Below, piece after piece: positions 7,575-13,815 of a stretch of 13,815 nucleotides of DNA. Position 1 is the stretch's first letter; each line of letters starts with the position of its first letter. The stretch is from NCBI GenBank assembly GCA_964427185.1, contig CAYRSN010000030.1:1-13815 (forward strand), in the 5' to 3' direction. Below the pieces are notes generated by a model. The model did not search any database, had not been told where the DNA came from, and saw only the letters and a list, made by a program, of their open reading frames with translations. The stretch comes from Sulfurivirga sp964427185 (GTDB lineage Bacteria > Pseudomonadota > Gammaproteobacteria > Thiomicrospirales > Thiomicrospiraceae). The position numbers were made by a program, and so were the translations under genes.

Positions 7575-8858
7575 TTATAAATAGCAGCACAAAAGGCTTT
7601 GTAGCAGATCCGGGAGTTCATCCCAACTCACCTGCTCCTGATCTCCCTGTCCACGCAATGGTTTAAGCATCACACTGCGGCTCGCCACCTCGTCGTCTCC
7701 TAACACCAGCGCATAAGCCGCACCGGAACGATCCGCTTTTTTAAACTGACTTTTAAAACTGCCGCCGCCCGTATTGAGCTGTACTTTTAAAGTCGGCAGC
7801 GTTTCGCGCAGCTGTTCTGCCAGTACCATGGCAGGACGCAGCGCCTGCTCGCCTGATGCCACGATATAAACATCCGCCATGCTCCGGTAACGCAACAGCC
7901 CCTTATCCAGAATCAGTGCCATCAGCCGCTCAATCCCCATGGCAAACCCGACCGCAGGCGTAGGCTTACCGCCAATCTGTGCTACCAGACCGTCATAGCG
8001 CCCGCCGGCACACACCGTGCCTTGCGCGCCCAGCTCCGTTGTCGTCCACTCAAAGACCGTGCGGTTGTAATAGTCCAACCCTCGCACCAGATAAGGGTTG
8101 ATCTCATACGCGATACCCAGTGCATCCAGATAGGCCAGTACCGCTTCAAAATGCTGCCTGTCTTCCGCATCCAGAAAATCCCACAGCTTGGGAGCGTCCT
8201 CAATTAAGGGGCGCATCTGTGGGTTTTTGCTGTCCAGAATTCTCAACGGGTTCGTTTCGAGACGTCGCTTGGAGTCCTCATCCAGCAAATCATAATTTGC
8301 ACGGAAGTAGGCAACCAGCACCTCGCGAAAACGTGCACGGGCGTGCAGATTACCCAAGGTATTCAGCTCCAGCGTCAGACCTTCCAGCCCCAGTGTCTCC
8401 CAGAGGCGAGCCGTGAGCGCAATCAGCTCAGCATCAATATCCGGTGTCTCGATGCCAAAAGTTTCCACGCCCAGCTGATGAAACTGGCGGTAACGCCCCT
8501 TCTGCGGCCGCTCACGGCGGAACATGGACCCTACATAATAAAGCTTCTGCTGCTGCCCGCGCCCGACCAGGCCGTTTTCAATCACGGCACGCACACAGCC
8601 GGCCGTGCCCTCCGGGCGCAATGCCAGATGGTCGCCATTACGGTCTTCAAAGGTGTACATCTCTTTTTCCACAATATCGGTTACCTCACCGATAGAGCGG
8701 ACAAACAGCTCTGTTTTTTCTACCACCGGCAGACGAATCGGCTGGAAACCATAGCGTTTTAACAGGTCTTCCGCTGTCTCTACCAGCAGATCAAACGCGC
8801 GTGCTTCATCACCGTAAATATCTTTCATGCCGCGTACGGCTGTTACCTGTGTGCTCAT
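7575..8858 (-). CDS. hisS: Histidine--tRNA ligase HisS
   Basis: HisS charges tRNA-His with histidine in the cytoplasm. The 427-residue protein has the usual class II layout. Motif 2 spans about 111-132 (FRRERPQKGRYRQFHQLG). The histidine-binding loop LVRGLDYY is at 257-264, the glycine-rich CAGGRYDGL at 283-291, and motif 3 AVGFAMGIERL at 302-312. The anticodon-binding domain runs from about 328 to the end. The ATG overlaps the rlmN stop as ATGA, so the two are probably translationally coupled. In many gammaproteobacteria pilF, rodZ and ispG lie between rlmN and hisS; here they are absent. Confidence 0.98.
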   Translation of the reverse strand: MSTQVTAVRGMKDIYGDEARAFDLLVETAEDLLKRYGFQPIRLPVVEKTELFVRSIGEVTDIVEKEMYTFEDRNGDHLALRPEGTAGCVRAVIENGLVGRGQQQKLYYVGSMFRRERPQKGRYRQFHQLGVETFGIETPDIDAELIALTARLWETLGLEGLTLELNTLGNLHARARFREVLVAYFRANYDLLDEDSKRRLETNPLRILDSKNPQMRPLIEDAPKLWDFLDAEDRQHFEAVLAYLDALGIAYEINPYLVRGLDYYNRTVFEWTTTELGAQGTVCAGGRYDGLVAQIGGKPTPAVGFAMGIERLMALILDKGLLRYRSMADVYIVASGEQALRPAMVLAEQLRETLPTLKVQLNTGGGSFKSQFKKADRSGAAYALVLGDDEVASRSVMLKPLRGQGDQEQVSWDELPDLLQSLLCCYL

Positions 8859-9964
8859 TGAATACTTTCCAGTTGAATTTCCTGATACTTCTGCTGACGA
8901 CCGGTGCGATCCTTCACCTTGCCGGCCAGCTGCCCGCAGGCAGCATCAATGTCATCGCCACGGGTTTTGCGCACCGTACAGTTCAACCCTGCATCCAGCA
9001 GCACTCGCTGAAAACGGTGCACCTGATTATTGCTGGAACGACGATATGCAGAGCCGGGAAAAGGGTTGAACGGAATCAGGTTTACCTTGCAGTTAAGCCC
9101 TTTGAGCAACTGTTTAAGTGCTTCAGCATGCGTCAAACGGTCATTTACCTGATCGATCATGACATATTCAATCACGATATGTTTTTTATGGCTGGAACCG
9201 GCCACATAACGATGCAGAGCGGGCATCAACTCCTCCAGCGGGTATTTCTGGTTGATCGGCACAAGCTCATCACGCAAGGCGTTATCAGGCGCATGCAGGC
9301 TGACGGCCAGACAGGCATCCAGCTCACGGCTCATTTTGTCAATGGCTGGCACCACACCGGCTGTGGAGATGGTTACCCGCCGCTTGGAAAGTCCGTAGGC
9401 ATTGTCATCCATCAAGATATTGGCCACAGGAAAAACATGGGTCACGTTCAGCAGCGGCTCACCCATGCCCATAAAGACGACATTGGTGATACGGCGGTTA
9501 CGTTTAGGGTCGGAATCCAGCGCTTTGGTGGCCACCCACATCTGCAAGATAATCTCCCAGTTCTCCAGGTTGCGGTTAAACCCCTGCTTGCCCGTAGCAC
9601 AAAAACTGCAATCCAGCGCACAACCCACCTGAGAAGAGATGCACAAGGTGCCGCGGTCTTTTTCCGGAATAAAAACCGTTTCAATAAAGTTATGCTGATC
9701 TACTTCCAGCAACCATTTAATGGTACCGTCCTGGGATTTCTGCTCCGTGACAATACGCGGGGTTTTGATACGAGCGATCTGCTTGAGTTTCTCACGCAGT
9801 GCCTTGGAGATATCCGTCATGGCATCAAAATCACTGATCCCACGCTGATGAATCCACTTCATAACCTGCACGGCACGGTAAGGCTTTTCTCCCAGCCCGG
9901 CAAAAAATGCCTCCAGTGCTGCGCGATCCATGCCCAGCAGATCCACCTTTTCCTGCTCAACCAC
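8855..9964 (-). CDS. rlmN: Dual-specificity 23S rRNA/tRNA adenine-C2 methyltransferase RlmN
   Basis: RlmN is a radical-SAM enzyme that methylates A2503 of 23S rRNA and A37 of some tRNAs (E. coli numbering). Numbered from the GTG at 9964, the 369-residue product has the CX3CX2C cluster motif at Cys115/119/122. It keeps both special cysteines: Cys108, equivalent to E. coli Cys118, and Cys343 in DAACGQL, equivalent to the methylated Cys355. GFMGMGEP-type and TRGDDIDAACG motifs are also clear. I chose GTG 9964 because a GAGGTG ribosome site lies 7 bases upstream and the protein then begins like known RlmN (EKVDLLG). An ATG at 10036 in the same frame would overlap ndk by 80 bases and adds residues unlike the family. 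The gene overlaps ndk by 8 bases and hisS by 4. It requires a 4Fe-4S cluster, so it depends on the Fe-S supply that IscR controls. Confidence 0.96.
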   Translation of the reverse strand: MVEQEKVDLLGMDRAALEAFFAGLGEKPYRAVQVMKWIHQRGISDFDAMTDISKALREKLKQIARIKTPRIVTEQKSQDGTIKWLLEVDQHNFIETVFIPEKDRGTLCISSQVGCALDCSFCATGKQGFNRNLENWEIILQMWVATKALDSDPKRNRRITNVVFMGMGEPLLNVTHVFPVANILMDDNAYGLSKRRVTISTAGVVPAIDKMSRELDACLAVSLHAPDNALRDELVPINQKYPLEELMPALHRYVAGSSHKKHIVIEYVMIDQVNDRLTHAEALKQLLKGLNCKVNLIPFNPFPGSAYRRSSNNQVHRFQRVLLDAGLNCTVRKTRGDDIDAACGQLAGKVKDRTGRQQKYQEIQLESIQ

Positions 9965-10379
9965 GGGGGTGCACCTCAATTTGCGCGAAAAAGTATACAA
10001 TCTCACGCACTGCACTGGCTGGCGCGTCCGAACCATGCACGCTGTTTTGCTGCATACTCAGGGCAAAATCATGGCGTAGCTGCCCCGGCTTACCCTGTGC
10101 CGGATCCGTAGGCCCCATCAATTCACGCCAGCGCGCAATCGCATTCTCTCCTGCCAACACCAATACCACACAAGGCCCTGCTGTCATATTTTTCAATAGT
10201 GTTTCCCAAAAAGGCTTGCCTTCATGCTCTGCATAAAAGCCTGCCGCCTCCCGCTGAGAGAGGTGCAGCATTTTCATCGCCTCAATACGCAAATCAGCCG
10301 CCTCAATGCGGCTGATAATCTGACCGGCCAAATTACGCGCAACAGCATCCGGTTTAATAATGGCAAATGTTCTTTCCAC
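9957..10379 (-). CDS. ndk: Nucleoside diphosphate kinase Ndk
   Basis: Ndk moves the gamma phosphate of ATP to other nucleoside diphosphates through a phosphohistidine. The 140-residue product is the standard length. It has IIKPDAV at 7-13, GENAIARWRELMG at 77-89, and the active-site motif NSVHGSD with catalytic His115. The start codon is GTG (10379), preceded by a purine-rich GGAAAG about 5 bases upstream. It lies 41 bases after iscA, where a likely promoter sits, and overlaps rlmN by 8 bases. The iscX-ndk-rlmN order seen in many gammaproteobacteria is here reduced to iscA-ndk-rlmN. Confidence 0.97.
   Translation of the reverse strand: MERTFAIIKPDAVARNLAGQIISRIEAADLRIEAMKMLHLSQREAAGFYAEHEGKPFWETLLKNMTAGPCVVLVLAGENAIARWRELMGPTDPAQGKPGQLRHDFALSMQQNSVHGSDAPASAVREIVYFFAQIEVHPRG
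9972..9977 (-). promoter_or_regulatory. Ribosome binding site that fixes the rlmN start
   Basis: On the minus strand GAGGTG lies 7 bases before the GTG at 9964, inside the 3' end of ndk. It favours the GTG start of rlmN over the in-frame ATG at 10036. Confidence 0.7.
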
Positions 10380-10408
10380 GCCGACTTTCCATTGTTTTTA
10401 ATGGGCGT

Positions 10409-10414
10409 ATTCTA
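10409..10414 (-). promoter_or_regulatory. Probable extended -10 promoter upstream of ndk
   Basis: In the 41-base gap between iscA and ndk, the minus strand reads TGTTAGAAT: a TGn extension and TAGAAT, five of six matches to the -10 consensus. Transcription would start near 10402, about 23 bases before the GTG. No strong -35 is seen. If real, it would let ndk-rlmN-hisS-yfgM-bamB-der be expressed without IscR control. Confidence 0.45.
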
Positions 10415-10420
10415 ACAGAA

Positions 10421-10747
10421 TCATATACTGAAAGACTCTCCGCAACCACAACTGTCTTTTACGTTAGGATTGTGAAACTGAAACCCTTCGTTGAGCAGAT
10501 CTTCTTTCACATAATCCAAGGTCATCCCATCGATAAACTGCAAATCCTGCTTACTAACCACCACCTTGGCACCGTGACTTTCAAACACCTCATCTTCATC
10601 ATTGATCTCATCCGCATAATCCACTACATAGGCGTAACCGGCACAGCCGGACTTTTTCACTCCTACGCGCATGCCCACACCCTGTCCCCGTTTAGTCAGC
10701 ATTTCTTTGACACGCTGCGCTGCAGACGCTGTTAACTGCACTGCCAT
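10421..10747 (-). CDS. iscA: Iron-sulfur cluster assembly protein IscA (A-type carrier)
   Basis: A-type carriers bind iron or Fe-S clusters and pass them to target enzymes. The 108-residue protein has the three conserved cysteines at 35, 100 and 102, in SGCAGYAYV and SCGCGESF. The C-terminal NPNVKDSCGCGESF is the IscA rather than the ErpA signature. Its start overlaps the iscR stop by one base (TAATG), so the two genes are probably translationally coupled. The usual scaffold and desulfurase genes iscU and iscS, and hscBA-fdx after it, are all missing here. IscA may therefore serve a SUF system or a distant iscSU; this is inference. ErpA is the main alternative name. Confidence 0.93.
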   Translation of the reverse strand: MAVQLTASAAQRVKEMLTKRGQGVGMRVGVKKSGCAGYAYVVDYADEINDEDEVFESHGAKVVVSKQDLQFIDGMTLDYVKEDLLNEGFQFHNPNVKDSCGCGESFSI

Positions 10748-11199
10748 TACATTACTCCTTCTGTAAAGGTTACTTCCTGATAACGCTGGCGGTCACGCTG
10801 TCGCTGCTCGATCAGCTGCCCCAGCGTAATACTGTTTAAATAAGCCTCAATCTGCTCACTCAGATCACTCCATAGCTGATGGGAGAGACACTCCCCGCCC
10901 TGGTGACAGTCTCGCCCTCCGCTGCAATAGCGCGCATCCATTACCTCATCTACAGCATAAATGACGGCAGAAACCGTAATCTCTTCCGGCGGCTTGGCCA
11001 AAGTGTATCCCCCCCCTGGCCCCCGCAGGCTGGAAACCAGCCCTGCTCTGCGAAGCTTGGAAAAAATCTGCTCCAGATAAGACAGGGAAATCCCCTGCCG
11101 CTGAGAAATCTCATTCAATGTGACCCGCTCCCCCTCAGGACGCAGCGCCATATCCAGCATGGCAGTCACTGCATAACGACCGCGTGATGTCAATTTCAT
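10747..11199 (-). CDS. iscR: Fe-S cluster-sensing transcriptional regulator IscR (Rrf2 family)
   Basis: IscR senses cellular Fe-S status through a bound [2Fe-2S] cluster and represses iron-sulfur biogenesis genes when clustered. The 150-residue protein has the Rrf2 winged helix at about 1-68, including SLSYLEQIFSKLRRAGLVSS and RGPGGGY. The cluster ligands match E. coli IscR in position: Cys92, Cys98, Cys104 and His107. This argues that it still senses clusters and is not a cluster-free relative. It lies 36 bases after cysE and is followed with a 1-base overlap by iscA. A GGGG-containing leader precedes the ATG. An apparent IscR operator 22 bases upstream of the start suggests autorepression. 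Confidence 0.96.
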   Translation of the reverse strand: MKLTSRGRYAVTAMLDMALRPEGERVTLNEISQRQGISLSYLEQIFSKLRRAGLVSSLRGPGGGYTLAKPPEEITVSAVIYAVDEVMDARYCSGGRDCHQGGECLSHQLWSDLSEQIEAYLNSITLGQLIEQRQRDRQRYQEVTFTEGVM

Positions 11200-11220
11200 A
11201 ATGTAGCCCCAACATGTGTT

Positions 11221-11249
11221 CTATTTCCGACTATTTTAGTCGGAAATAG
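11221..11249 (-). promoter_or_regulatory. Probable IscR type-1 operator, overlapping the 3' end of cysE
   Basis: A perfect 13-bp inverted repeat, CTATTTCCGACTA (11221-11233) and its complement (11237-11249), surrounds three bases. Its core GACTAAAATAGTC fits the core of the E. coli type-1 IscR site as I remember it (GACTRWWWYAGTC); the outer positions fit less well. It lies directly upstream of iscR and overlaps the last codons and stop of cysE. TAAAAT inside it (11233-11238, minus strand) could be the iscR -10 element, so bound IscR would block transcription. No T-run follows on the minus strand, so a terminator is less likely. Confidence 0.75.
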
Positions 11250-12003
11250 TCGGTCTGCCAGGTTTATCCAACTCTGCCTCATCCAGCTTGGGAAAATGGG
11301 GCGGGGTAACCTGCCCACCGAGCTGACGCACTGCCTCAGTCAGCTCTTCCAGCTTCTTATCCTGAGCATGAATATGCTCCAGCAAAGAGTAAATAGCGTT
11401 TTCTACCGGATCAGGAAGATCCGGCGTGACACCATAGGCATCAAAACCAAATTGTTCCGCTTTTTTGCGTTTTTCCGCCTGCACCGCTTTTGCACGCTTA
11501 ACCAGATGACCAGGCACCCCCACCACGGTTTCGCCTGCCGGCACCGGCTTGACCACCACCGCATTCGCACCAATGCGTGCATTTTCACCAACTTCAATCG
11601 GCCCCAGAATTTTTGCACCGGCTCCCACCACTACACCGCTTTTCAAGGTGGGGTGACGCTTGCCCGGCTGCCAGCTGGTGCCCCCTAAGGTAACACCATG
11701 ATAAAGCGTTACATCATCCCCCACTTCCGCTGTCTCACCTATCACCACCCCCATACCGTGATCAATAAAAACTCGCTGTCCGATTTTGGCGCCTGGGTGA
11801 ATTTCAATCCCTGTTCCCCAACGAACAAAAGTCGACAGCCAGCGCGCCAACCATTTGAGCCCCTGGCACCACAGCCAGTGATTAACGCGATGCCAGAGAA
11901 TAGCATGCACCCCCGGATAAGTGGTCAGCACCTCAAACACAGTTCGAGCTGCCGGGTCTCGCTCAAATACACACTGAATATCTGCTTTAATTTGCTTCCA
12001 CAT
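11236..12003 (-). CDS. cysE: Serine O-acetyltransferase CysE
   Basis: CysE makes O-acetylserine from serine and acetyl-CoA, the committing step of cysteine synthesis, and so feeds the sulfur source for Fe-S clusters. The 255-residue protein has a helical N-terminus (1-64) and a left-handed beta-helix of hexapeptide repeats (about 65-165). Catalytic-site residues are visible: His82 in DHGMGVVIGET and His117 in GKRHPTL, matching E. coli His158 and His193. The N-terminus is shorter than in E. coli CysE, as in the EpsC-like form. A C-terminal extension of about 85 residues after the helix includes a charged helical segment (about 200-230), and is longer than the E. coli tail. It begins 3 bases after the trmJ stop. 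Its last codons form half of the IscR operator. Confidence 0.95.
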   Translation of the reverse strand: MWKQIKADIQCVFERDPAARTVFEVLTTYPGVHAILWHRVNHWLWCQGLKWLARWLSTFVRWGTGIEIHPGAKIGQRVFIDHGMGVVIGETAEVGDDVTLYHGVTLGGTSWQPGKRHPTLKSGVVVGAGAKILGPIEVGENARIGANAVVVKPVPAGETVVGVPGHLVKRAKAVQAEKRKKAEQFGFDAYGVTPDLPDPVENAIYSLLEHIHAQDKKLEELTEAVRQLGGQVTPPHFPKLDEAELDKPGRPTISD

Positions 12004-12006
12004 GCC

Positions 12007-12783
12007 TCACTGCTCTATTTTTCGTTCACAAGCACGGAAAATGCCACGCAAAATATCCACCTCTTTCTGATTCAGCCCCGCACGGTGAAACAGTTTACGC
12101 ATGCGCCTTTTGAAATGCTCATTCTGATTAGGATCCATAAATTCCACTTTCTCCAGCAATGAAAACAAGTGTGCATAAAACCCCTCCATCACCGCTGCAC
12201 TCACCTGCGGCGCGCCCTCAAAGGTATTGCTGACAGGTTTTCGATCACCCAGCCAGTGGCGGTATAGCTCATAGACAACCACCTGCACCGCAGCTGCCAG
12301 GTTCAGTGAACTGCATGCCGGGTTCGTGGGAATATGCAGCAGAGCATGGCATAAATCCAGCTCCTGATTAGTCAGACCTGATTTTTCCCGCCCGAAGACC
12401 AGCGCTACCTGCTGTTGCGACTGGGCACGGCTTAAAGCCAGCCCAGCCGCCTCATCCACCGGAAGCTGCGGCCAACGGCTCGAACGCAAACGGGCACTTG
12501 CTCCCAACACCAGTGCACAGGGCGAAACGGCCGCCTCAAGTGAGTCATACACTTCTGCCTGCTGCAGCACATCCAAAGCGGAGGTGGCACGCACCCGCGC
12601 CTGCTCTCCCGCCCAGTCTTCCGGTGGATTTACCAGCGCCAGCTGACACACGCCCATGTTTTTCATCGCCCTTGCCACCCCACCGATATTCCCAGGATGG
12701 GAAGGCTCCACCAACACTACCCGCACATTACCCAGTGCAGGATCCTCACAGTGATTCGCTCTGCTTGCGGTATAATCTGCCAC
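12007..12783 (-). CDS. trmJ: tRNA (cytidine/uridine-2'-O-)-methyltransferase TrmJ
   Basis: TrmJ methylates the 2'-OH at position 32 of several tRNAs with SAM. The 258-residue protein has the SPOUT motifs: LVEPSHPGNIGGVARAMKNMG at 24-44 with the conserved Asn32 and Arg39, VFGREKSGLTNQEL at 129-142, and NPACSSLNLAAAVQ at 154-167. A C-terminal helical extension of about 90 residues follows, as in E. coli. The start is GTG at 12783, backed by AGAGG 10 bases upstream; it adds about 17 residues before the usual family start. It is divergent from suhB across 25 bases, so its promoter must lie inside suhB. I see no strong candidate there. Confidence 0.96.
   Translation of the reverse strand: MADYTASRANHCEDPALGNVRVVLVEPSHPGNIGGVARAMKNMGVCQLALVNPPEDWAGEQARVRATSALDVLQQAEVYDSLEAAVSPCALVLGASARLRSSRWPQLPVDEAAGLALSRAQSQQQVALVFGREKSGLTNQELDLCHALLHIPTNPACSSLNLAAAVQVVVYELYRHWLGDRKPVSNTFEGAPQVSAAVMEGFYAHLFSLLEKVEFMDPNQNEHFKRRMRKLFHRAGLNQKEVDILRGIFRACERKIEQ
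12771..12776 (+). promoter_or_regulatory. suhB -10 promoter element inside the trmJ start region
   Basis: A perfect TATAAT lies 32 bases before the suhB ATG, within the first codons of trmJ on the opposite strand. Transcription would start near 12783, giving a leader of about 25 bases. The -35 region is weak: no close match to TTGACA at 16-18 bases. Position and perfect consensus support it. Confidence 0.6.
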
Positions 12784-12808
12784 CGTATTTCAACCTCTTA
12801 GGATTACC
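12784..12808. promoter_or_regulatory. 25-base divergent gap holding two back-to-back ribosome binding sites
   Basis: The gap between the trmJ GTG and suhB ATG is almost wholly ribosome-binding sequence. Minus-strand AGAGG (12794-12798) serves trmJ, and plus-strand AGGA (12800-12803, 5 bases before ATG) serves suhB. There is no space left for a promoter in either direction. Confidence 0.65.
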
Positions 12809-13609
12809 ATGCACGCATATTTAAATATTGCTATTGAAGCAGCCCGTAAAGCAGGCACTTTATTGGAACGTTATTTTAATAATCTGGATCGCCTTACCAT
12901 TGAAAGCAAAGCACATAATGATTTTGTTTCAGAGGCAGACCGCGATGCAGAAAAAAGCATCGTGGACACCATCCAGAAATATTACCCTGACCACAGCATT
13001 ATAGCGGAGGAAGGCCATGGTCGGCGCACCAACGCAAAAGTTGAATGGATCATCGATCCACTGGACGGCACCACCAACTTCTTACACGGCTTCCCACACT
13101 TTGCTGTCTCGATCGGGATCAAAGTAAAAGGAAAGCTGGAGCATGGTGTCGTCTATGACCCCATGCGAGATGAGCTGTTTGCAGCATCACGGGGCGAAGG
13201 CGCACGGCTGAACAACCGCCGTATCCGTGTCAGTGAAACCAGAAAACTTGAACACGCACTACTGGCGACCGGCGTGCCTTATCGAGAATTCGACTATGTG
13301 GACAGCTACATGCAAAGCCTGCGCTATTTCATGACCCATACCGCAGGCATTCGCCGCCCTGGTTCTGCCGCACTGGATCTGGCCTATACAGCCTGCGGCC
13401 GTGTGGACGGCTACTGGGAGCTCAACCTACGGCCATGGGATATTGCCGCAGGTGCCATCATCGTGCGCGAAGCAGGAGGAATTGTCACCGACTTTGCAGG
13501 CGGCGAGAATTATTTAAAGTCCGGCAATATTCTGGCTGCCAACCCAGCCATGACCCGCCAGATGGCCAGAGTCATTGCCCAAACCATTCCTGAGGAATAT
13601 CGGAAATAA
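12809..13609 (+). CDS. suhB: Inositol-1-monophosphatase family protein SuhB
   Basis: SuhB is a Mg-dependent inositol monophosphatase; in E. coli it also joins the Nus-factor complex that acts on rRNA transcription. The 266-residue protein matches in length and motifs. Metal ligands are visible at Glu67-Glu68 (IIAEEGHG), Asp83 and Asp86 (WIIDPLDGTTN), and Asp211 (WDIAAGA). An AGGA ribosome site lies 5 bases before the ATG. It is divergent from trmJ, the conserved arrangement in gammaproteobacteria. Whether the Nus-related role is conserved here cannot be judged from sequence. Confidence 0.97.
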   Translation: MHAYLNIAIEAARKAGTLLERYFNNLDRLTIESKAHNDFVSEADRDAEKSIVDTIQKYYPDHSIIAEEGHGRRTNAKVEWIIDPLDGTTNFLHGFPHFAVSIGIKVKGKLEHGVVYDPMRDELFAASRGEGARLNNRRIRVSETRKLEHALLATGVPYREFDYVDSYMQSLRYFMTHTAGIRRPGSAALDLAYTACGRVDGYWELNLRPWDIAAGAIIVREAGGIVTDFAGGENYLKSGNILAANPAMTRQMARVIAQTIPEEYRK

Positions 13610-13628
13610 TCCCCTCACACATCGAGTG

Positions 13629-13815
13629 CTAATGCCCGCCATGCCCCAAGCTGCGGGCATACAACGTCAATACAAACAGCGCCAGATACCCCCAGATCAC
13701 CAAGCCGGCGCTGGCATAGACCAGCCAGAATCGCAAGCCTCTCATCTGTACCACCCGCTGTAGCTGACGATAGAGAATCCAGGCCGCAACCACAACTGCC
13801 AGCACATTAAACAAA
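13629..13815 (-). CDS. C-terminal end of a small two-span membrane protein, unknown function
   Basis: The visible part is about 60 residues and ends at TAG (13629-13631), 20 bases from the convergent suhB stop. It shows two hydrophobic segments (visible residues about 2-15 and 29-53) separated by a basic loop (YRQLQRVVQMRGLR). It ends in a short His/Gly tail, SLGHGGH. The only start-like codons in view are TTG 13814 and GTG 13805, and no ribosome site can be assessed so near the edge. The gene may begin outside the window. I do not recognise the family. Coding status is likely but not certain. Confidence 0.5.
   Translation of the reverse strand, partial: LFNVLAVVVAAWILYRQLQRVVQMRGLRFWLVYASAGLVIWGYLALFVLTLYARSLGHGGH
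13632..13660. repeat. Short inverted repeat after suhB, possible weak terminator
   Basis: An 8-bp perfect inverted repeat, ATGCCCGC (13632-13639) and GCGGGCAT (13653-13660), encloses 13 bases, 22 bases past the suhB stop. No T-run follows on the plus strand. It lies in the coding end of the convergent membrane gene (Gly-His-rich tail), so it may be only a coding coincidence. Confidence 0.25.

Noticed and set aside
9957..10036. rlmN starting at ATG 10036
   Set aside because: It would overlap ndk by 80 bases and adds residues unlike RlmN; GTG 9964 has a well-spaced GAGGTG site and a family-like N-terminus.
8801..10111. A 436-codon open frame on the plus strand opposite rlmN and hisS
   Set aside because: It is antisense to well-supported genes, has no recognisable domain, and its His/Gln-rich composition is what the reverse of these codons gives.
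10409..10422. ATTCT/AGAAT short inverted repeat between iscA and ndk as a terminator
   Set aside because: The stem is only five A/T-rich pairs and no T-run follows directly on the minus strand.
11221..11249. The inverted repeat before iscR read as a terminator of cysE
   Set aside because: No T-run follows on the minus strand, and its core fits an IscR site; a secondary terminator effect cannot be excluded.

Overview
The window looks like chromosomal DNA from a non-enteric gammaproteobacterium. The gene order suhB<>trmJ-cysE-iscR-...-iscA-ndk-rlmN-...-hisS-yfgM-bamB-der is a conserved gammaproteobacterial neighbourhood, and every product reads as the proteobacterial form. Base composition is close to balanced. 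I see no insertion sequences, phage genes, CRISPR arrays, tRNA or rRNA genes. The genus cannot be fixed from the sequence.

Layout from left to right. Positions 1-123 are a short non-coding stretch holding a long hairpin. A 1289-residue flavin/iron-sulfur oxidoreductase with an N-terminal DUF3683-type region lies on the minus strand (124-3993) and has its own likely promoter. From 12783 down to 4156, ten minus-strand genes are packed head to tail: trmJ, cysE, iscR, iscA, ndk, rlmN, hisS, yfgM, bamB, der. The largest gap is 41 bases and several genes overlap. The run closes with an intrinsic terminator that shares bases with the der stop codon. On the plus strand, suhB (12809-13609) diverges from trmJ across only 25 bases. 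The right edge holds the end of a small minus-strand membrane protein gene.

Functionally this is housekeeping: tRNA and rRNA modification (TrmJ, RlmN), histidyl-tRNA charging (HisS), ribosome assembly (Der), cysteine synthesis (CysE), nucleotide balance (Ndk), iron-sulfur control and carriage (IscR, IscA), protein export and outer-membrane assembly (YfgM, BamB), and SuhB. RlmN and the large oxidoreductase are iron-sulfur enzymes, so the locus both senses and uses Fe-S clusters.

The most interesting part is the collapsed isc locus. iscR runs directly into iscA with no iscS, iscU, hscB, hscA, fdx or iscX. rlmN runs directly into hisS with no pilF, rodZ or ispG. IscR nevertheless keeps its cluster ligands, and a 13-bp perfect inverted repeat with the core of an IscR type-1 operator sits upstream of it, overlapping the last codons of cysE. 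I found no clearly novel multi-gene system. The strongest leads are this reduced, apparently still autoregulated iscR-iscA unit and the unusually large DUF3683 oxidoreductase.
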